Origin: Vicinamibacteria bacterium
GTDB lineage: Bacteria > Acidobacteriota > Vicinamibacteria > Fen-336
Assembly (NCBI GenBank): GCA_023701125.1
Contig: JAMPXO010000029.1
Span: 1-46,700 of the forward strand
Length of the DNA stretch: 46,700 nt
Direction: 5' to 3'
In this document: positions 8,896-17,408 of the stretch, in pieces
How positions within the stretch are numbered: position 1 is the stretch's first letter
Layout of the letters: each line of letters starts with the position of its first letter
Notes under the pieces: generated by a model
Told to the model about the DNA's origin: nothing
The model's database searches: none
What the model saw: the letters and a program-made list of their open reading frames with translations, nothing else
Position numbers and translations under genes: made by a program

Positions 8896-9999
8896 CTACC
8901 GCGGGTGGCCGTAGCGCGGGTCGTTCAGCTCCTGCACGCGGGAGACGTACTCCTCGTCGCTGACGTTGGTGCGCCACACGCCCGCGACCTTCGCCGCCAC
9001 CATCGTGCCGCCGAACAGCACCAGCAGCACCACTGCGAACGCCGCCGGGCGCAGCGCCCGGCGCCAGGGCGCGGGCGTCTCCACCCGCAGCGCGCGTGGC
9101 ACCGGACACGCCGCCACGCACGAGATGCAGCCGACGCACTCGTCGGAGCTCACGCGGGTCAGCTTCGCCACCGGCAGGTGGGAGGGGCACGCCTTGGTGC
9201 ACAGGTCACAGTCGATGCAGGACGCCGCGTCGCGGGTGACCTTGAGCGGCGAGAGCAGCGACAGGAAGCCGAGCAGCGCACCGTAGGGACACAGGTAGCG
9301 GCACCAGAAGTACGGGATGGCGATCGACAGCACGACCAGGCCGAAGATCACCTTCGCCGCGAACGGCGAGAGCTGCTCGAAGAAGTAGAGCATCTTGACG
9401 TCGGCGACGCGGTTGTAGGGCGAGTCGAGGAACATCGCGACGTCGGCGCCGGACATCCGCCAGAAGATCGCTGAGGCGAAGAACAGCAGCAGCAGGTACT
9501 TGAGGCTGCGCATCGGCAGGTCGAGTCCGCGCGGCAGCGCCAGCTTGCGACCGAAGGCGCGGCGCGACAGACCGGCCAGCCACTCGGAGGCGGTGCCGAC
9601 CGGGCACACCCACGAGCAGAACGCGCGCTTCATCAGCAGCCCGGTGGCCGCGACGGCGAGGAAGATCATGAAGCCCGCGGGACGCACGGGGCTGATCGCG
9701 CCGGTCTCCCACAGGTGGCGCAGGCTGAGCAGCGCGGACAGCGGCAGGAACGCCTCGACGCCTCCCGGCCGATCGATGGTGACCACGCCCGTCTCGACCT
9801 GGCGCACCCACCGCATGAATTGCGCACCGACGGCGATCGTGATCAATAGCCAGAACCACTGGCTGGCCCAGCGCAATCCCGTCACGAAGCGGCGCCGTTG
9901 CTTCAGGGCGGCCGCTTTCAGCGGCACGGCGAGGTCCTCGTCCGCGCCGGTCGCCCGCGCCCAGAGGCTGCGTGTGAATCGAAGCACCTGTTCACTCAT
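8896..9999 (-). CDS. NapH/CcoG-type membrane protein with two 4Fe-4S clusters
   Basis: 367 aa from ATG 9999; an in-frame ATG at 10014 is an alternative, and neither has a clear ribosome site. It has about five membrane helices: WLLITIAVGAQFMRW, FMIFLAVAATGLLM, YLLLLFFASAIFW, VIFGLVVLSIAIPYF and a C-terminal FAVVLLVLFGGTMVAA. Two CxxxCP loops (CSWVCPVG near residue 128 and CRYLCPYG near 245) are the hallmark of the NapH/CcoG family. They are followed by two ferredoxin motifs, CIDCDLCTKACP and CVGCISCVAACP. Proteins of this type pass electrons across or at the membrane, often from quinol to a periplasmic reductase, or help metal-centre assembly. No reductase partner is adjacent, so the role is open. 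Confidence 0.85.
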   Translation of the reverse strand: MSEQVLRFTRSLWARATGADEDLAVPLKAAALKQRRRFVTGLRWASQWFWLLITIAVGAQFMRWVRQVETGVVTIDRPGGVEAFLPLSALLSLRHLWETGAISPVRPAGFMIFLAVAATGLLMKRAFCSWVCPVGTASEWLAGLSRRAFGRKLALPRGLDLPMRSLKYLLLLFFASAIFWRMSGADVAMFLDSPYNRVADVKMLYFFEQLSPFAAKVIFGLVVLSIAIPYFWCRYLCPYGALLGFLSLLSPLKVTRDAASCIDCDLCTKACPSHLPVAKLTRVSSDECVGCISCVAACPVPRALRVETPAPWRRALRPAAFAVVLLVLFGGTMVAAKVAGVWRTNVSDEEYVSRVQELNDPRYGHPR

Positions 10000-10102
10000 G
10001 GTGTCCCGGGACATTGCGAGCCGCATGCCACCGATTGTTGTGGATGCGACAACGGCCGGCGGTGAGTGCGTCGCCCCTGGGGAAAGGCGAGACTTGGGCG
10101 CC

Positions 10103-12394
10103 ATGTCGAGGCTCTCTCCGCGTCGGCTGCTCGGCGTCGCCGCCGCGCTGGCCGCGGTCGCTGCGCTCGCCGTTCTCGTCGCGGGGCTGCTCGAGCGCGG
10201 TTCGCGGGCCGGATTGCGACTCACCGTGACGGACGCCGCGGGCGCGGTCGTGCTGGAGCGCGGGTGGCCCGACGCCGACCTGCGCGCGCTCGCGCCGCTG
10301 TTGCCGGAGCAGCGCCCGCTGCGGGCGCAACTCGTCGGGCTGTGGCACGCGGCGGAGCCGGCCCGGGTGCGGCTCTCGCTGCGCGCGGAGTCGGCGGCGC
10401 GCCTGGCGCTCGACGGCCGCGTCGTGTTGGAGCGCGAGGCGGATGCGAAAGCCGCCGGCCGCGAGGTCGAAGTGGACCTGCCCGGCGGCCCGCGCGCGCT
10501 GGAGCTGCACGCCGAGTTCGATGCCGCGGCGACCGCCGTGCGCCTGCGCGTCGCCCGCGGCGGCGAGGACTGGCGCGGGCTCGATCCCTTCGACCTCTAT
10601 CCCGAGGCGGTCGACATGATGGGCGCGGGGCGGCGTGGCGCGGCGCGCTGGCTGCGACGGGGCAGCGCCGTCGGCCTGGCCGTCGCGGCCGGCCTGGTCC
10701 TGCTGGCGGCGCTGCGCGCGCGCCGCGTGGACGGCGTGTGGCCTGGCTGGGCCGTGACGCGGGCGCTGCCGCTGGCGCTCTTCGTGCTGGCGGCGCTGCT
10801 GCGCCTGCAGGCGATGGTGGGCCGCCAGTGGCACGCGGACGCGCCGGCGTGGGCCCGCGAGGCGGCCGCTGCCGTTGGCGCGGCCCTGCCAGATGTGGCC
10901 GCCTTCGCCCCTGAGCCGCGGCCGTGGATCGGCGATCCGTACTCCTACCTGCTCGCCGCGCGCGAGCCCGAGCGCGGGTTCTACAGCGGCCACGTGCGCG
11001 AGCCGCTGTTCGTGTTCCTCGTGCGCCTGATGCTGTGGATCTGCGGCGGCCAGGACGCCGCGGTGCAGCTCGCTTCGCTGCTGGCCTCGGCGCTGATTCC
11101 CGTCGCCCTGCTGTTCCTCGGCCGCGTGCTGGGGTCGACCACCGCGGGCGCCCTCGCGGGCCTGCTCTTCGCGCTCGAGCGGCAGGCCATCGCGCTGTCG
11201 GTCGAAGGCTGGCGCGACGACCTCTTCACGCTGCTGGCGGTGGTGTTCGCGACCGCGGTCTTCCACGCCTGGCCCGGCGTGGGCCCGCGGCGCGGCGTCG
11301 GCCTCGGGTTCGTGGGCGGGCTGGCCGCGCTGACCCGCATCACGTCGTTGTCGTTCGTGGCGCCGGCGCTGCTTCTGCTCGCGCTGCGCCGGGAGACGCG
11401 GCGTGCGGCCGGCGTGGCGGCGGCGACGTGCGCGCTGCTGGTCGCGCCCTACCTGTTCAATTGCTGGCGTACGCTGGGCGACCCGCTGGTCTCGATCAAC
11501 TCGCACACCGGTTACTACCGCGGCGCCGTCGGGCTCGAGGGTTCGACGTCGGTGGGCCGCTATCTGGCCACGGCGCGGCCGCCGTGGGAGGCGCTCGACG
11601 TCGCGCTGTACGGCCTGATCGTCAACCCCTTCGAGCGCCAGTGGGGCGGCTTCGACTGGCTGCCGGTCGACCCGGGACCCGCGCTGGCGGGGCTCGCGGC
11701 GCTCGGCGCGCTGGCGCTGCTCGTGACCCCACGCGGCCGCGCGCTGATCGGGCTCGCGCTGTGCGCGGTGGCGCCCTTCGCGTTCACCTGGGACCTGCCC
11801 GGCGGCGGCGAGTGGCGCTTCACGCTCGTGGCCTACCCGTTCCTGCTGATCGCGGCGAGCCTCGCGCTCGTGCAGGGGGTCGCGTTGGTGAGAGGTGGAC
11901 GCGCGGCGATCCCCCCGGACTGGACGCCGCATCGGGCGCTGGGTGTCGCAGCCTCTGTGCTGGCGCTCGCGAGCGTGCTGCTGACGTTGCCGGCACTGCG
12001 CGCCAGCGAGGCCACGCGCCGCGCGCGGTTGCTGACGGTCCCCAGCGGCCCACGCGACCTTTCCTTCACGCTGGGTCGCGGCTGGCGATGGCCGCGCGCG
12101 CAGGGTGCCCTCCGCGTCCGCGACTGCGCAGGCGAGTGCTCGCTGCGGATTCCGCGAGCCGACCGTGCCCAGGTGCTGCGGCTGCGCGTGGGCCCGGCCG
12201 GCGCAGCGGAGGTGCTGATCGAGGCGCAACTCGATGGCGTCGCGCTCGGGGGCACCGTGCTGAAGCCCGATCCCGAACGCATGGGCGACTGGGAGCTGGA
12301 ACTGCCGCCGGCGCCCGCGCCGGGCTGGGCGACGCTGGAGTTGAAGGCGCAGGCCCCGATCGTGCTGTGGTACTGGTCGCTGCGGCCTGGCTAG
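10103..12394 (+). CDS. GT39-like polytopic membrane glycosyltransferase-type protein
   Basis: 763 aa from ATG 10103. It has an N-terminal membrane helix (LLGVAAALAAVAALAVLVAGLL) and an exported beta-sandwich (about 35-165, LRLTVTDAAGAVVLERG ...). About ten further helices follow (about 190-640), with ALLRLQAMVGRQWHADA, IGDPYSYLLAAREPERGFYSGHVREPLF, a DDLF segment after GWR, and a WDLPGGGEWRFTLVAYPF loop. A C-terminal exported beta domain (about 660-763) completes it. The helix pattern and the early acidic loop (IGDPYSY) fit dolichol- or undecaprenyl-phosphate-sugar dependent glycosyltransferases of the GT-C class (GT39/PMT type), but the donor and acceptor are unknown. Its stop overlaps that of the PduT gene through a shared CTAG. 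Confidence 0.72.
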   Translation: MSRLSPRRLLGVAAALAAVAALAVLVAGLLERGSRAGLRLTVTDAAGAVVLERGWPDADLRALAPLLPEQRPLRAQLVGLWHAAEPARVRLSLRAESAARLALDGRVVLEREADAKAAGREVEVDLPGGPRALELHAEFDAAATAVRLRVARGGEDWRGLDPFDLYPEAVDMMGAGRRGAARWLRRGSAVGLAVAAGLVLLAALRARRVDGVWPGWAVTRALPLALFVLAALLRLQAMVGRQWHADAPAWAREAAAAVGAALPDVAAFAPEPRPWIGDPYSYLLAAREPERGFYSGHVREPLFVFLVRLMLWICGGQDAAVQLASLLASALIPVALLFLGRVLGSTTAGALAGLLFALERQAIALSVEGWRDDLFTLLAVVFATAVFHAWPGVGPRRGVGLGFVGGLAALTRITSLSFVAPALLLLALRRETRRAAGVAAATCALLVAPYLFNCWRTLGDPLVSINSHTGYYRGAVGLEGSTSVGRYLATARPPWEALDVALYGLIVNPFERQWGGFDWLPVDPGPALAGLAALGALALLVTPRGRALIGLALCAVAPFAFTWDLPGGGEWRFTLVAYPFLLIAASLALVQGVALVRGGRAAIPPDWTPHRALGVAASVLALASVLLTLPALRASEATRRARLLTVPSGPRDLSFTLGRGWRWPRAQGALRVRDCAGECSLRIPRADRAQVLRLRVGPAGAAEVLIEAQLDGVALGGTVLKPDPERMGDWELELPPAPAPGWATLELKAQAPIVLWYWSLRPG

Positions 12395-12939
12395 ACCATC
12401 TCCCGGTAGAGCTCTGGCGACGGGCGTGGGATCACGACCGCGTTGACCAGCAGGCCGCGCTTGGCGATCACCGCGCGGCCCGCGGCGACCGCCGCCTGGA
12501 CCGCCGAGACGTCGCCGGTGACCGTGCAGAAGGCCTTGCCGCCCATCGCCATCGCCAGCCGCACCTCGAGCAGGCGCACCGCGGCGGCCTTGACCGCGGT
12601 GTCGGCGGCCTCGATCAGGGTCGCGACGTTGAACGACTCGAGGATGCCGAGCGCGCCTTCGAGCGGCGGCACCTCGCTGCGGCTGATCGCGCGGAACACG
12701 TCGGGGTGGATGTTGGGGATCACGAACTGGTCGATCAGGCTGCCCTGCGCGACCTCGGCGCCCGCGGCCACCGCGGCCTCGACCGCGGCCACGTCGCCGC
12801 CGATCAGCACCATGTACTTGCCCGAGCAGATGCTGCGCGCGAGCAGCAGCTCGATCGACGCGGCCTTGATCATCGCGTCGCCGGCCTCGAAGCCGGTGGC
12901 GATGGAGGTGACTTCGATCAGGCCGATGCTGTCTTTCAT
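12391..12939 (-). CDS. pduT: PduT-like tandem-BMC shell protein with Fe-S Cys
   Basis: 182 aa with two BMC domains, residues about 3-85 (SIGLIEVTSIATGFEAGDAM) and about 95-182 (GALGILESFNVATLIEAAD). The first carries ARSICSGKYMVLIGGD with Cys at residue 38, the position that binds the 4Fe-4S cluster at the pore of the trimeric PduT shell protein. PduT is thought to move electrons across a microcompartment shell. It overlaps pduS by ATGA (12936-12939), implying coupled translation, and ends at a CTAG shared with the convergent membrane protein. No other shell protein or microcompartment enzyme is present in this window, so its partners are either elsewhere in the genome or missing. Confidence 0.88.
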   Translation of the reverse strand: MKDSIGLIEVTSIATGFEAGDAMIKAASIELLLARSICSGKYMVLIGGDVAAVEAAVAAGAEVAQGSLIDQFVIPNIHPDVFRAISRSEVPPLEGALGILESFNVATLIEAADTAVKAAAVRLLEVRLAMAMGGKAFCTVTGDVSAVQAAVAAGRAVIAKRGLLVNAVVIPRPSPELYREMV

Positions 12940-14249
12940 GCCCTCACCAACACGATGACGTCGGTCACCGACTCGATCCTGCCCGCGACCGGCGCGTGCA
13001 GCAGCGCCCCCAGGGCGCCTGCGGGCGGCTCGCCCAGCAGTTCGCCCGCCTTGACCTTCTGGCCGGCCTTCACGGCGGGGACCACCGCGACGCCCGCCGA
13101 CTGCTTCAGCGGCAGCACCAGGCGGCTCGGCTCCTGTGGCAGCGGGCGCAACGGCGCCGGCTTGTCCCAGGCCGTGATGCCCAGCTTGCTGACCAGCCGC
13201 TCGATCGGCACGTGGCGCCCGTCGTGGAACGGGTGTGGCTTGGTCGGCGCCGGCCCCGTCCACTTGAAGCCGGTGGCCTTCAACTCCACCTTGGCGTCGT
13301 CGCAGGCCTCTTTCGGGTACAGGTCCTCGGGGCAGGCGTACAGGGTGCACAGCCCGCACGAGCAGCACAGCGACGCCCACGGGTTCCACTGCGCGGTGCC
13401 CTGCGACGTGAAGCCGAGGCCGCGCATCACCTGGTGCGGCTCGACCGCGTAGCCGAGCAGGAAGCGTGGGCAGAACTCGGTGCAGTAGCGGCACTGGTCG
13501 CATGCGGAGCGGCCGATCCGGGCCTGGGCTTCCTTCGGCCGCAGCTTGCGCTCGATCGTCTTGTGCTCGCGCGGCAGCACGATCGCACCGGCGTCGGTCT
13601 TGGTGATCGGCACGTCCAGCGACTCGCTCGTACGGCCCATCATCATGCCGCCGATCTGTAGCACCGGGTCGGCGCAGGTCGGGCCGCCGGCGGCTTCGAT
13701 CAACGCGCGGTAGGTGATGCCGAGCGGGACCTCGAAGGTCGAGGGCTGCGCGACGGCGCCCGCGATCGTCACCATCTTGCGCGTCACCGCGTGGCCCTTG
13801 GCGGCGGCCGCGACCTGGGCCAGCGTCTCGACGTTGCTGACGACGGCGCCCACCTGCAGCGGGATCCCCTGCGGCGGGATCAGCTTGCCGGTCACTTCGA
13901 ACACGAGGTCGTACTCGTCGCCGGCGGGGTAGTAGTCGCCGAGCAGGTGCACGCGCACGCGCGAGCCCTGGCAGGCCGCCTGCGCAGCCGCCACGACGGC
14001 CTTCTTCTTCTCCTTCACGCCGAGCACGCCCTCGCGCGCGCCCACCGCGTCCATCACCAGCTCCATCCCGCGCACGACGTCCTGCGCGTGGTGCTCGAGC
14101 ACGGCGGCGTCCTTGTGCAGCAGCGGCTCGCACTCGGCGCCGTTGCCGATCACGATCTCCGCTTTCGCGCCGAACTTGACGTGGGCGGGGAAGCCGCCGC
14201 CGCCGGCGCCGACGACGCCCGCCTTGCGTACGTGCTCGATCAGGGACAT
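12936..14249 (-). CDS. pduS: PduS-like (RnfC-related) NADH/flavin Fe-S oxidoreductase
   Basis: 437 aa, close to the usual PduS length of about 450. Residues 14-26 are the glycine-rich GAGGGGFPAHVKF that opens the RnfC/Nqo1-like flavin-NADH domain. An SLBB-like segment lies at about 158-210. Two 4Fe-4S motifs are clear: CDQCRYCTEFCP at 250-261 and CCSCGLCTLYACP at 295-307. A C-terminal barrel-sandwich (lipoyl-like) domain spans about 370-437. PduS reduces the corrin cofactor in propanediol microcompartments, and its partner PduT is encoded directly downstream. The start has no obvious ribosome site; it lies 12 bases after the preceding membrane-protein gene, so translation may depend on that gene. 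The upstream membrane and propeller genes suggest a role beyond a classical Pdu compartment. Confidence 0.88.
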   Translation of the reverse strand: MSLIEHVRKAGVVGAGGGGFPAHVKFGAKAEIVIGNGAECEPLLHKDAAVLEHHAQDVVRGMELVMDAVGAREGVLGVKEKKKAVVAAAQAACQGSRVRVHLLGDYYPAGDEYDLVFEVTGKLIPPQGIPLQVGAVVSNVETLAQVAAAAKGHAVTRKMVTIAGAVAQPSTFEVPLGITYRALIEAAGGPTCADPVLQIGGMMMGRTSESLDVPITKTDAGAIVLPREHKTIERKLRPKEAQARIGRSACDQCRYCTEFCPRFLLGYAVEPHQVMRGLGFTSQGTAQWNPWASLCCSCGLCTLYACPEDLYPKEACDDAKVELKATGFKWTGPAPTKPHPFHDGRHVPIERLVSKLGITAWDKPAPLRPLPQEPSRLVLPLKQSAGVAVVPAVKAGQKVKAGELLGEPPAGALGALLHAPVAGRIESVTDVIVLVRA

Positions 14250-14261
14250 GGAGTGAGTACT

Positions 14262-15425
14262 TTACAACCCCAGTTGCTCGCGGAGTGAGGGATTCTCCGG
14301 GCGCAGGCGCCAGATCCACGCGTCGAGCGCGTAGTGGGTCGCCTGCGGCAGCGCCAGCAGCGGCACCAGCAGCGACAGCGCCTCGCCGCCGGGGAACAGG
14401 TCGGGACCGGGAAACAGCATCGGGTTGTCGTGCCAGACGAGGCGGTCCCAGAACCACTCCTCCGCGAACGCGACCGCCACCAGCGGCGCCATGTACAGCA
14501 GCACGCGCCCGGGGCGGAACAACGCCGCGACGGCGGGGGTTTGGGGGCGCAGGAGCTCCGTTTGCGACGTAGCCCCCAAAGGACCGGCGGCGGGTTCATC
14601 CCGGCGCCGGAACCCGACGATCTCGGCCGCGAAGCGGCGACGGCCCCAGTGGTGGACGTAGGCGAGGTACGGGATGCCGTGGATGAAGACGTTGGTGGCG
14701 GTGAACGCGTAGTCCGAGTCGAAGAAGGCGATGCCGCCGTGCCAGCAGGCCCAGGTCGTCGCCCAGACCAGCAGCTTGCCGGCCGAGGGCCGCAGGCCTC
14801 GCGCGGCGCGCCAGATCTGACGCGCGACGAACGCGGCGGCGATCGCCAGGTTGGGGACCCACAGGGCGTCGGCCACCCCGCGCGGCAGGCCGGGAAAGAA
14901 ATCGCCTTGCAGGAACCACGCGAACGAGCGCGGCAGGTGGGCATGCCAGTAGAGCAACGGCCACAGCGTCGCCGTGTAGATCGCGGTCGCGTCGAGCCAG
15001 CCGTCGAGTTCGGTCAGGCCCGTCTCGCGGCGCCGATACAGGTTGACCCAGCCGTACTGCTGGCGCACGAAGTGCCAGACCGCGAGGTAGGCGAGGGCGC
15101 GCCAGAAAACGCCGGGACCCGCGCTGTGGAGCAGCACGCCGAGCACCCAGGCGGCGAGCGGGATGCCGAGGTAGAGCCCGGGCCGCCGGCCGCGCTCCGC
15201 GGGATCGAGGTACACGCGATACGCGGTCGACCACACGTGGGCGACGTCGACGAACACGACGCCCGCGAAGAACAGCCACGGCGGCGCGTCGCCCGCGAGC
15301 GCGCCGGTGGCCTGGCCGAGCGCAAGCAACCCGAGCGCCAGCGCCGCGGAGCCGCCGAAGGTGAAGAGGTCCCAGCGCGCGGAGACGAGCCACGGACTGG
15401 CGGCCGCCTCCGCGTGCCCGGTCAC
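14262..15425 (-). CDS. Polytopic membrane protein carrying an in-frame repeat insertion
   Basis: 387 aa from GTG 15425, three bases after the propeller gene. About eight or nine helices are visible, for example WLFFAGVVFVDVAHVWSTAYRVYLD, PLAAWVLGVLL, LAYLAVWHFVRQQYGWVNLY and NVFIHGIPYLAYVHHWG. Histidines within helices (DVAHVWS, WHFVRQQYGW, YVHHWG, QATHYALDAWIW) could bind heme or metal, but I recognise no named family. Residues about 275-300 (RRRDEPAAGPLGATSQTELL) derive from a dispersed repeat element (copy at 14535-14614) that sits in the loop between two helices and keeps the frame. The gene belongs to an operon propeller - membrane protein - pduS - pduT (gaps 3, 12, -4), so it may be the membrane partner of the PduS electron path. 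That is an inference from position. Confidence 0.7.
   Translation of the reverse strand: MTGHAEAAASPWLVSARWDLFTFGGSAALALGLLALGQATGALAGDAPPWLFFAGVVFVDVAHVWSTAYRVYLDPAERGRRPGLYLGIPLAAWVLGVLLHSAGPGVFWRALAYLAVWHFVRQQYGWVNLYRRRETGLTELDGWLDATAIYTATLWPLLYWHAHLPRSFAWFLQGDFFPGLPRGVADALWVPNLAIAAAFVARQIWRAARGLRPSAGKLLVWATTWACWHGGIAFFDSDYAFTATNVFIHGIPYLAYVHHWGRRRFAAEIVGFRRRDEPAAGPLGATSQTELLRPQTPAVAALFRPGRVLLYMAPLVAVAFAEEWFWDRLVWHDNPMLFPGPDLFPGGEALSLLVPLLALPQATHYALDAWIWRLRPENPSLREQLGL
14535..14614 (-). repeat. In-frame palindromic repeat element, copy A
   Basis: Same family as the copies at 25112, 39004 and 39087. It begins with a G-rich run, has GGAG(C/T)TCCGTTTGCGACGTAG, and ends with a hairpin: an 11-base arm at 14584-14594, loop TTCAT, arm at 14600-14610, one mismatch. 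It lies within the membrane-protein gene and is read in the GATSQTELLRPQTP frame. Confidence 0.8.
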
Positions 15426-15428
15426 GAG

Positions 15429-16712
15429 CTACTTCTCCGCGATGCGATAGAGGTGCTTCGCGCCGCGCAGGAACAGGTCGCCCTCGGCGATCGCGGGGGA
15501 GGCGTCGAAGCCGTCGTCGAGGCGATTGAGTGCCAGCACTTCGAACGCGGCGCCGGCCTTGAGGACAGCGGTGGCGCCGTCGCGGCCGGCGACGTAGACC
15601 CGGCCGTCGGCCGCCACGGGCGAGGCGTAGACGTTGGGCACGCCCTCGAGGCGCTGGGTGAAGCTCGCCGTCCCGGTCGCCGCGTCGAGGCGGGTCAGGA
15701 TCCCGGAGTTGGACTTCAGGAAATAGAGCCCGCCCTGGTAGAGCAGCGGCGAGGGCACGTAGGGCGTGTCCTGGTCGTAGCTCCAGGCGATCGTGGGCGG
15801 GCCCGTGATCGCGCCCTTCGCGGCCGAGAGCTGGATCGCGCGCAGCGCGTTGCCGCGGAAGCCGCTCATCACGTACAGCCAGTCGCCCGCGGACACCGGC
15901 GTGGGGATCACGTTGGCGGTCAGTCCAGGCGCTTCCCAGACGAGAGCGCCGGTGTCGAGCGCGTAGGCGACCACCTTGTGCGTGCCGGGGACCACGACCT
16001 GGGCCTTGCCGCCGACCGTGACCACCAGCGGCGTCACCCACGACGTCGGCTCGTCGCGCCGCTGGCGCCACTTCTCCTGGCCCGTGGCCGCGTCGAAGGC
16101 GGCCACGAAATCGTCGCCCTCGTGGTCCCAGTTGACGACCAGCGTGCCGGCGTGGAGCGCGGGCGAGGCGCCTTCGCCGAACGCCATGCGCGTGCGCATC
16201 TGGCCCAGTTGCTTCTCCCACAGCACCTTGCCAGTGAGGTCGAGGGCGTAGAGCCCGCGCGAGCCGAAGAACGCGTACACGCGCTGGCCGTCGGTCAACG
16301 CCGAGCCGCCGGCGAAGCTGCCGTCCTTGTGGGTGCCCTCGTGCGGCGTCTCGCGGCGCACGACCTGGCTCCAGCGCGTCGCCCCGTCCTTGCGCGCGAG
16401 CGACAACACCGTGAACTCCAGCTCCGCCCCCGCGGGCACGGCCGAGGTCAGGTACAGCGCGTCGCCCCACACGATCGGGGTGCTCTTGCCGCTGCCGGGC
16501 AGTGCGACCTTGAAGCGGACGTTCCGCGTCTCGCTCCACGTCGTCGGCGGCTTGGCCCCGGGCGCCTCGCCCGTGAACACGGGCCCGCGCCATTGCGGCC
16601 AGAAGCCGGGCCCGGCGGCCTTCACGTCGGCGCCCGACCCGAGCGCGATCGCGGCCAACGCCCCGGCCGCGAGCAGACCCCCGCTCACCGGCAACACTCG
16701 TCCCCTGACCAT
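15429..16712 (-). CDS. Exported PQQ-type beta-propeller protein
   Basis: 427 aa from ATG 16712, chosen because GGAGGGGAC lies just upstream; longer starts lack this. The N-terminus is a signal peptide (VSGGLLAAGALAAIALGSGADVKAA). The rest is an outer-membrane-assembly or quinoprotein-like propeller: WPQWRGPVFTGEAPGAKPP is the usual opening strand. Repeats such as LYALDLTGKVLWEKQLG, AAFDAATGQEKWRQRRDEP, VVAYALDTGALVWEAPGL and LTRLDAATGTASFTQRLEG follow. I see no clear cofactor-binding residues that would make it an active quinoprotein dehydrogenase, so it may be a structural or binding propeller. It is the first gene of the operon that ends in pduS-pduT, and is divergent from 16766 with only 53 bases between. 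Confidence 0.8.
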   Translation of the reverse strand: MVRGRVLPVSGGLLAAGALAAIALGSGADVKAAGPGFWPQWRGPVFTGEAPGAKPPTTWSETRNVRFKVALPGSGKSTPIVWGDALYLTSAVPAGAELEFTVLSLARKDGATRWSQVVRRETPHEGTHKDGSFAGGSALTDGQRVYAFFGSRGLYALDLTGKVLWEKQLGQMRTRMAFGEGASPALHAGTLVVNWDHEGDDFVAAFDAATGQEKWRQRRDEPTSWVTPLVVTVGGKAQVVVPGTHKVVAYALDTGALVWEAPGLTANVIPTPVSAGDWLYVMSGFRGNALRAIQLSAAKGAITGPPTIAWSYDQDTPYVPSPLLYQGGLYFLKSNSGILTRLDAATGTASFTQRLEGVPNVYASPVAADGRVYVAGRDGATAVLKAGAAFEVLALNRLDDGFDASPAIAEGDLFLRGAKHLYRIAEK

Positions 16713-16765
16713 GTCCCCTCCGACCCGCTCCCGCGGCAAGCGTACCAGCACCACGACGCCTCGCT

Positions 16766-17152
16766 ATGATGGCGACCATGGCGGTGAAGAAGGACGGCAA
16801 GCCGGAGGATCGGATGATCTCGGGCAAGCTGCGCGGCAAGGCCGCGCGGGGCGGGGCGGCGCACGCCGTAGTCCGCGTCGACGGGACCGAGTACGCGTGG
16901 AAGCGCCGCCACGGCGGGATCGGCGAAGGGCGCTCCGTCCAGATCGAGTCGTTCTCGGTGTCGCTGTCGCCCGAGCGCACCCGCGAGCTGGTGCTCGACG
17001 TCACCCGGGCCGTGCCCGCCGACTGGAGCCCGCCCAACGACAAGGTGATCGCGCAGATGCTCGAGCAGGGCATCCGCTCGGCGCTGGAGGCGGGCTGGAA
17101 CCCGGAGTCGCGCGGCCGCGCCTTTCGCCACGAGTTCGCGTTCGGCGACTGA
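16766..17152 (+). CDS. Small protein of unknown function
   Basis: About 124-128 aa; three in-frame ATGs lie at 16766, 16769 and 16778. No ribosome site precedes them. TATGAT at 16765-16770 looks like a -10 box, so a leaderless start at 16778 (MAVKKDGKPEDRM) is possible. The protein is basic at the start (SGKLRGKAARGG), with a beta-rich middle (AHAVVRVDGTEYAWKRRHGGIGEGRSVQIESFSVSLSPERTRELVLDVT, given here only as a description of the strand pattern) and a helical end (VIAQMLEQGIRSALEAGW). No signal peptide or membrane helix. I do not recognise the family. It is monocistronic, in divergent orientation to the propeller operon. Confidence 0.6.
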   Translation: MMATMAVKKDGKPEDRMISGKLRGKAARGGAAHAVVRVDGTEYAWKRRHGGIGEGRSVQIESFSVSLSPERTRELVLDVTRAVPADWSPPNDKVIAQMLEQGIRSALEAGWNPESRGRAFRHEFAFGD

Positions 17153-17175
17153 TCACGGCCGTCACCGGCGAGCCC

Positions 17176-17403
17176 TCAGCGAAAGATCCACGAGGCCGCG
17201 CCGGCCAGCGCCAGCAGCGCGAGCACCAGCGCGACCGCCGCCGCCACCGCCGCCAGCAACTGGGCGACGGCGCCCAGCGCGGACCACGGCGGCGGCGCGC
17301 TCTCGTCCTCGGAGGCGAGCCAGCGCGCTTCCTCGGGATCGGCCGTCGTCGGCTCGTCGGTCGTCGGCTCTTCCGCCGGTTCGTCCGGCACTTCGTGCGT
17401 CAT
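17176..17403 (-). CDS. Small acidic membrane-anchored protein
   Basis: 75 aa, start ATG 17403, five bases after the oxidoreductase stop. The first 40 residues are acidic and Pro/Thr-rich (EVPDEPAEEPTTDEPTTADP). A single long hydrophobic segment (AVAQLLAAVAAAVALVLALLALAG) precedes a short basic tail (ASWIFR), the pattern of a tail-anchored membrane protein. No family is recognised. It is the last gene of the minus-strand run that starts at 26022, and its position suggests it is made with the amine oxidoreductase. Composition-rich short ORFs can be spurious in GC-rich DNA, but the tight spacing and the sensible topology support a real gene. Confidence 0.55.
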   Translation of the reverse strand: MTHEVPDEPAEEPTTDEPTTADPEEARWLASEDESAPPPWSALGAVAQLLAAVAAAVALVLALLALAGAASWIFR

Positions 17404-17408
17404 CGTCG

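Noticed and set aside
12391-14249. Complete microcompartment locus
   Set aside because: Only one shell protein and one reductase are present; no signature enzyme, hexamer shell or pentamer shell gene is seen.
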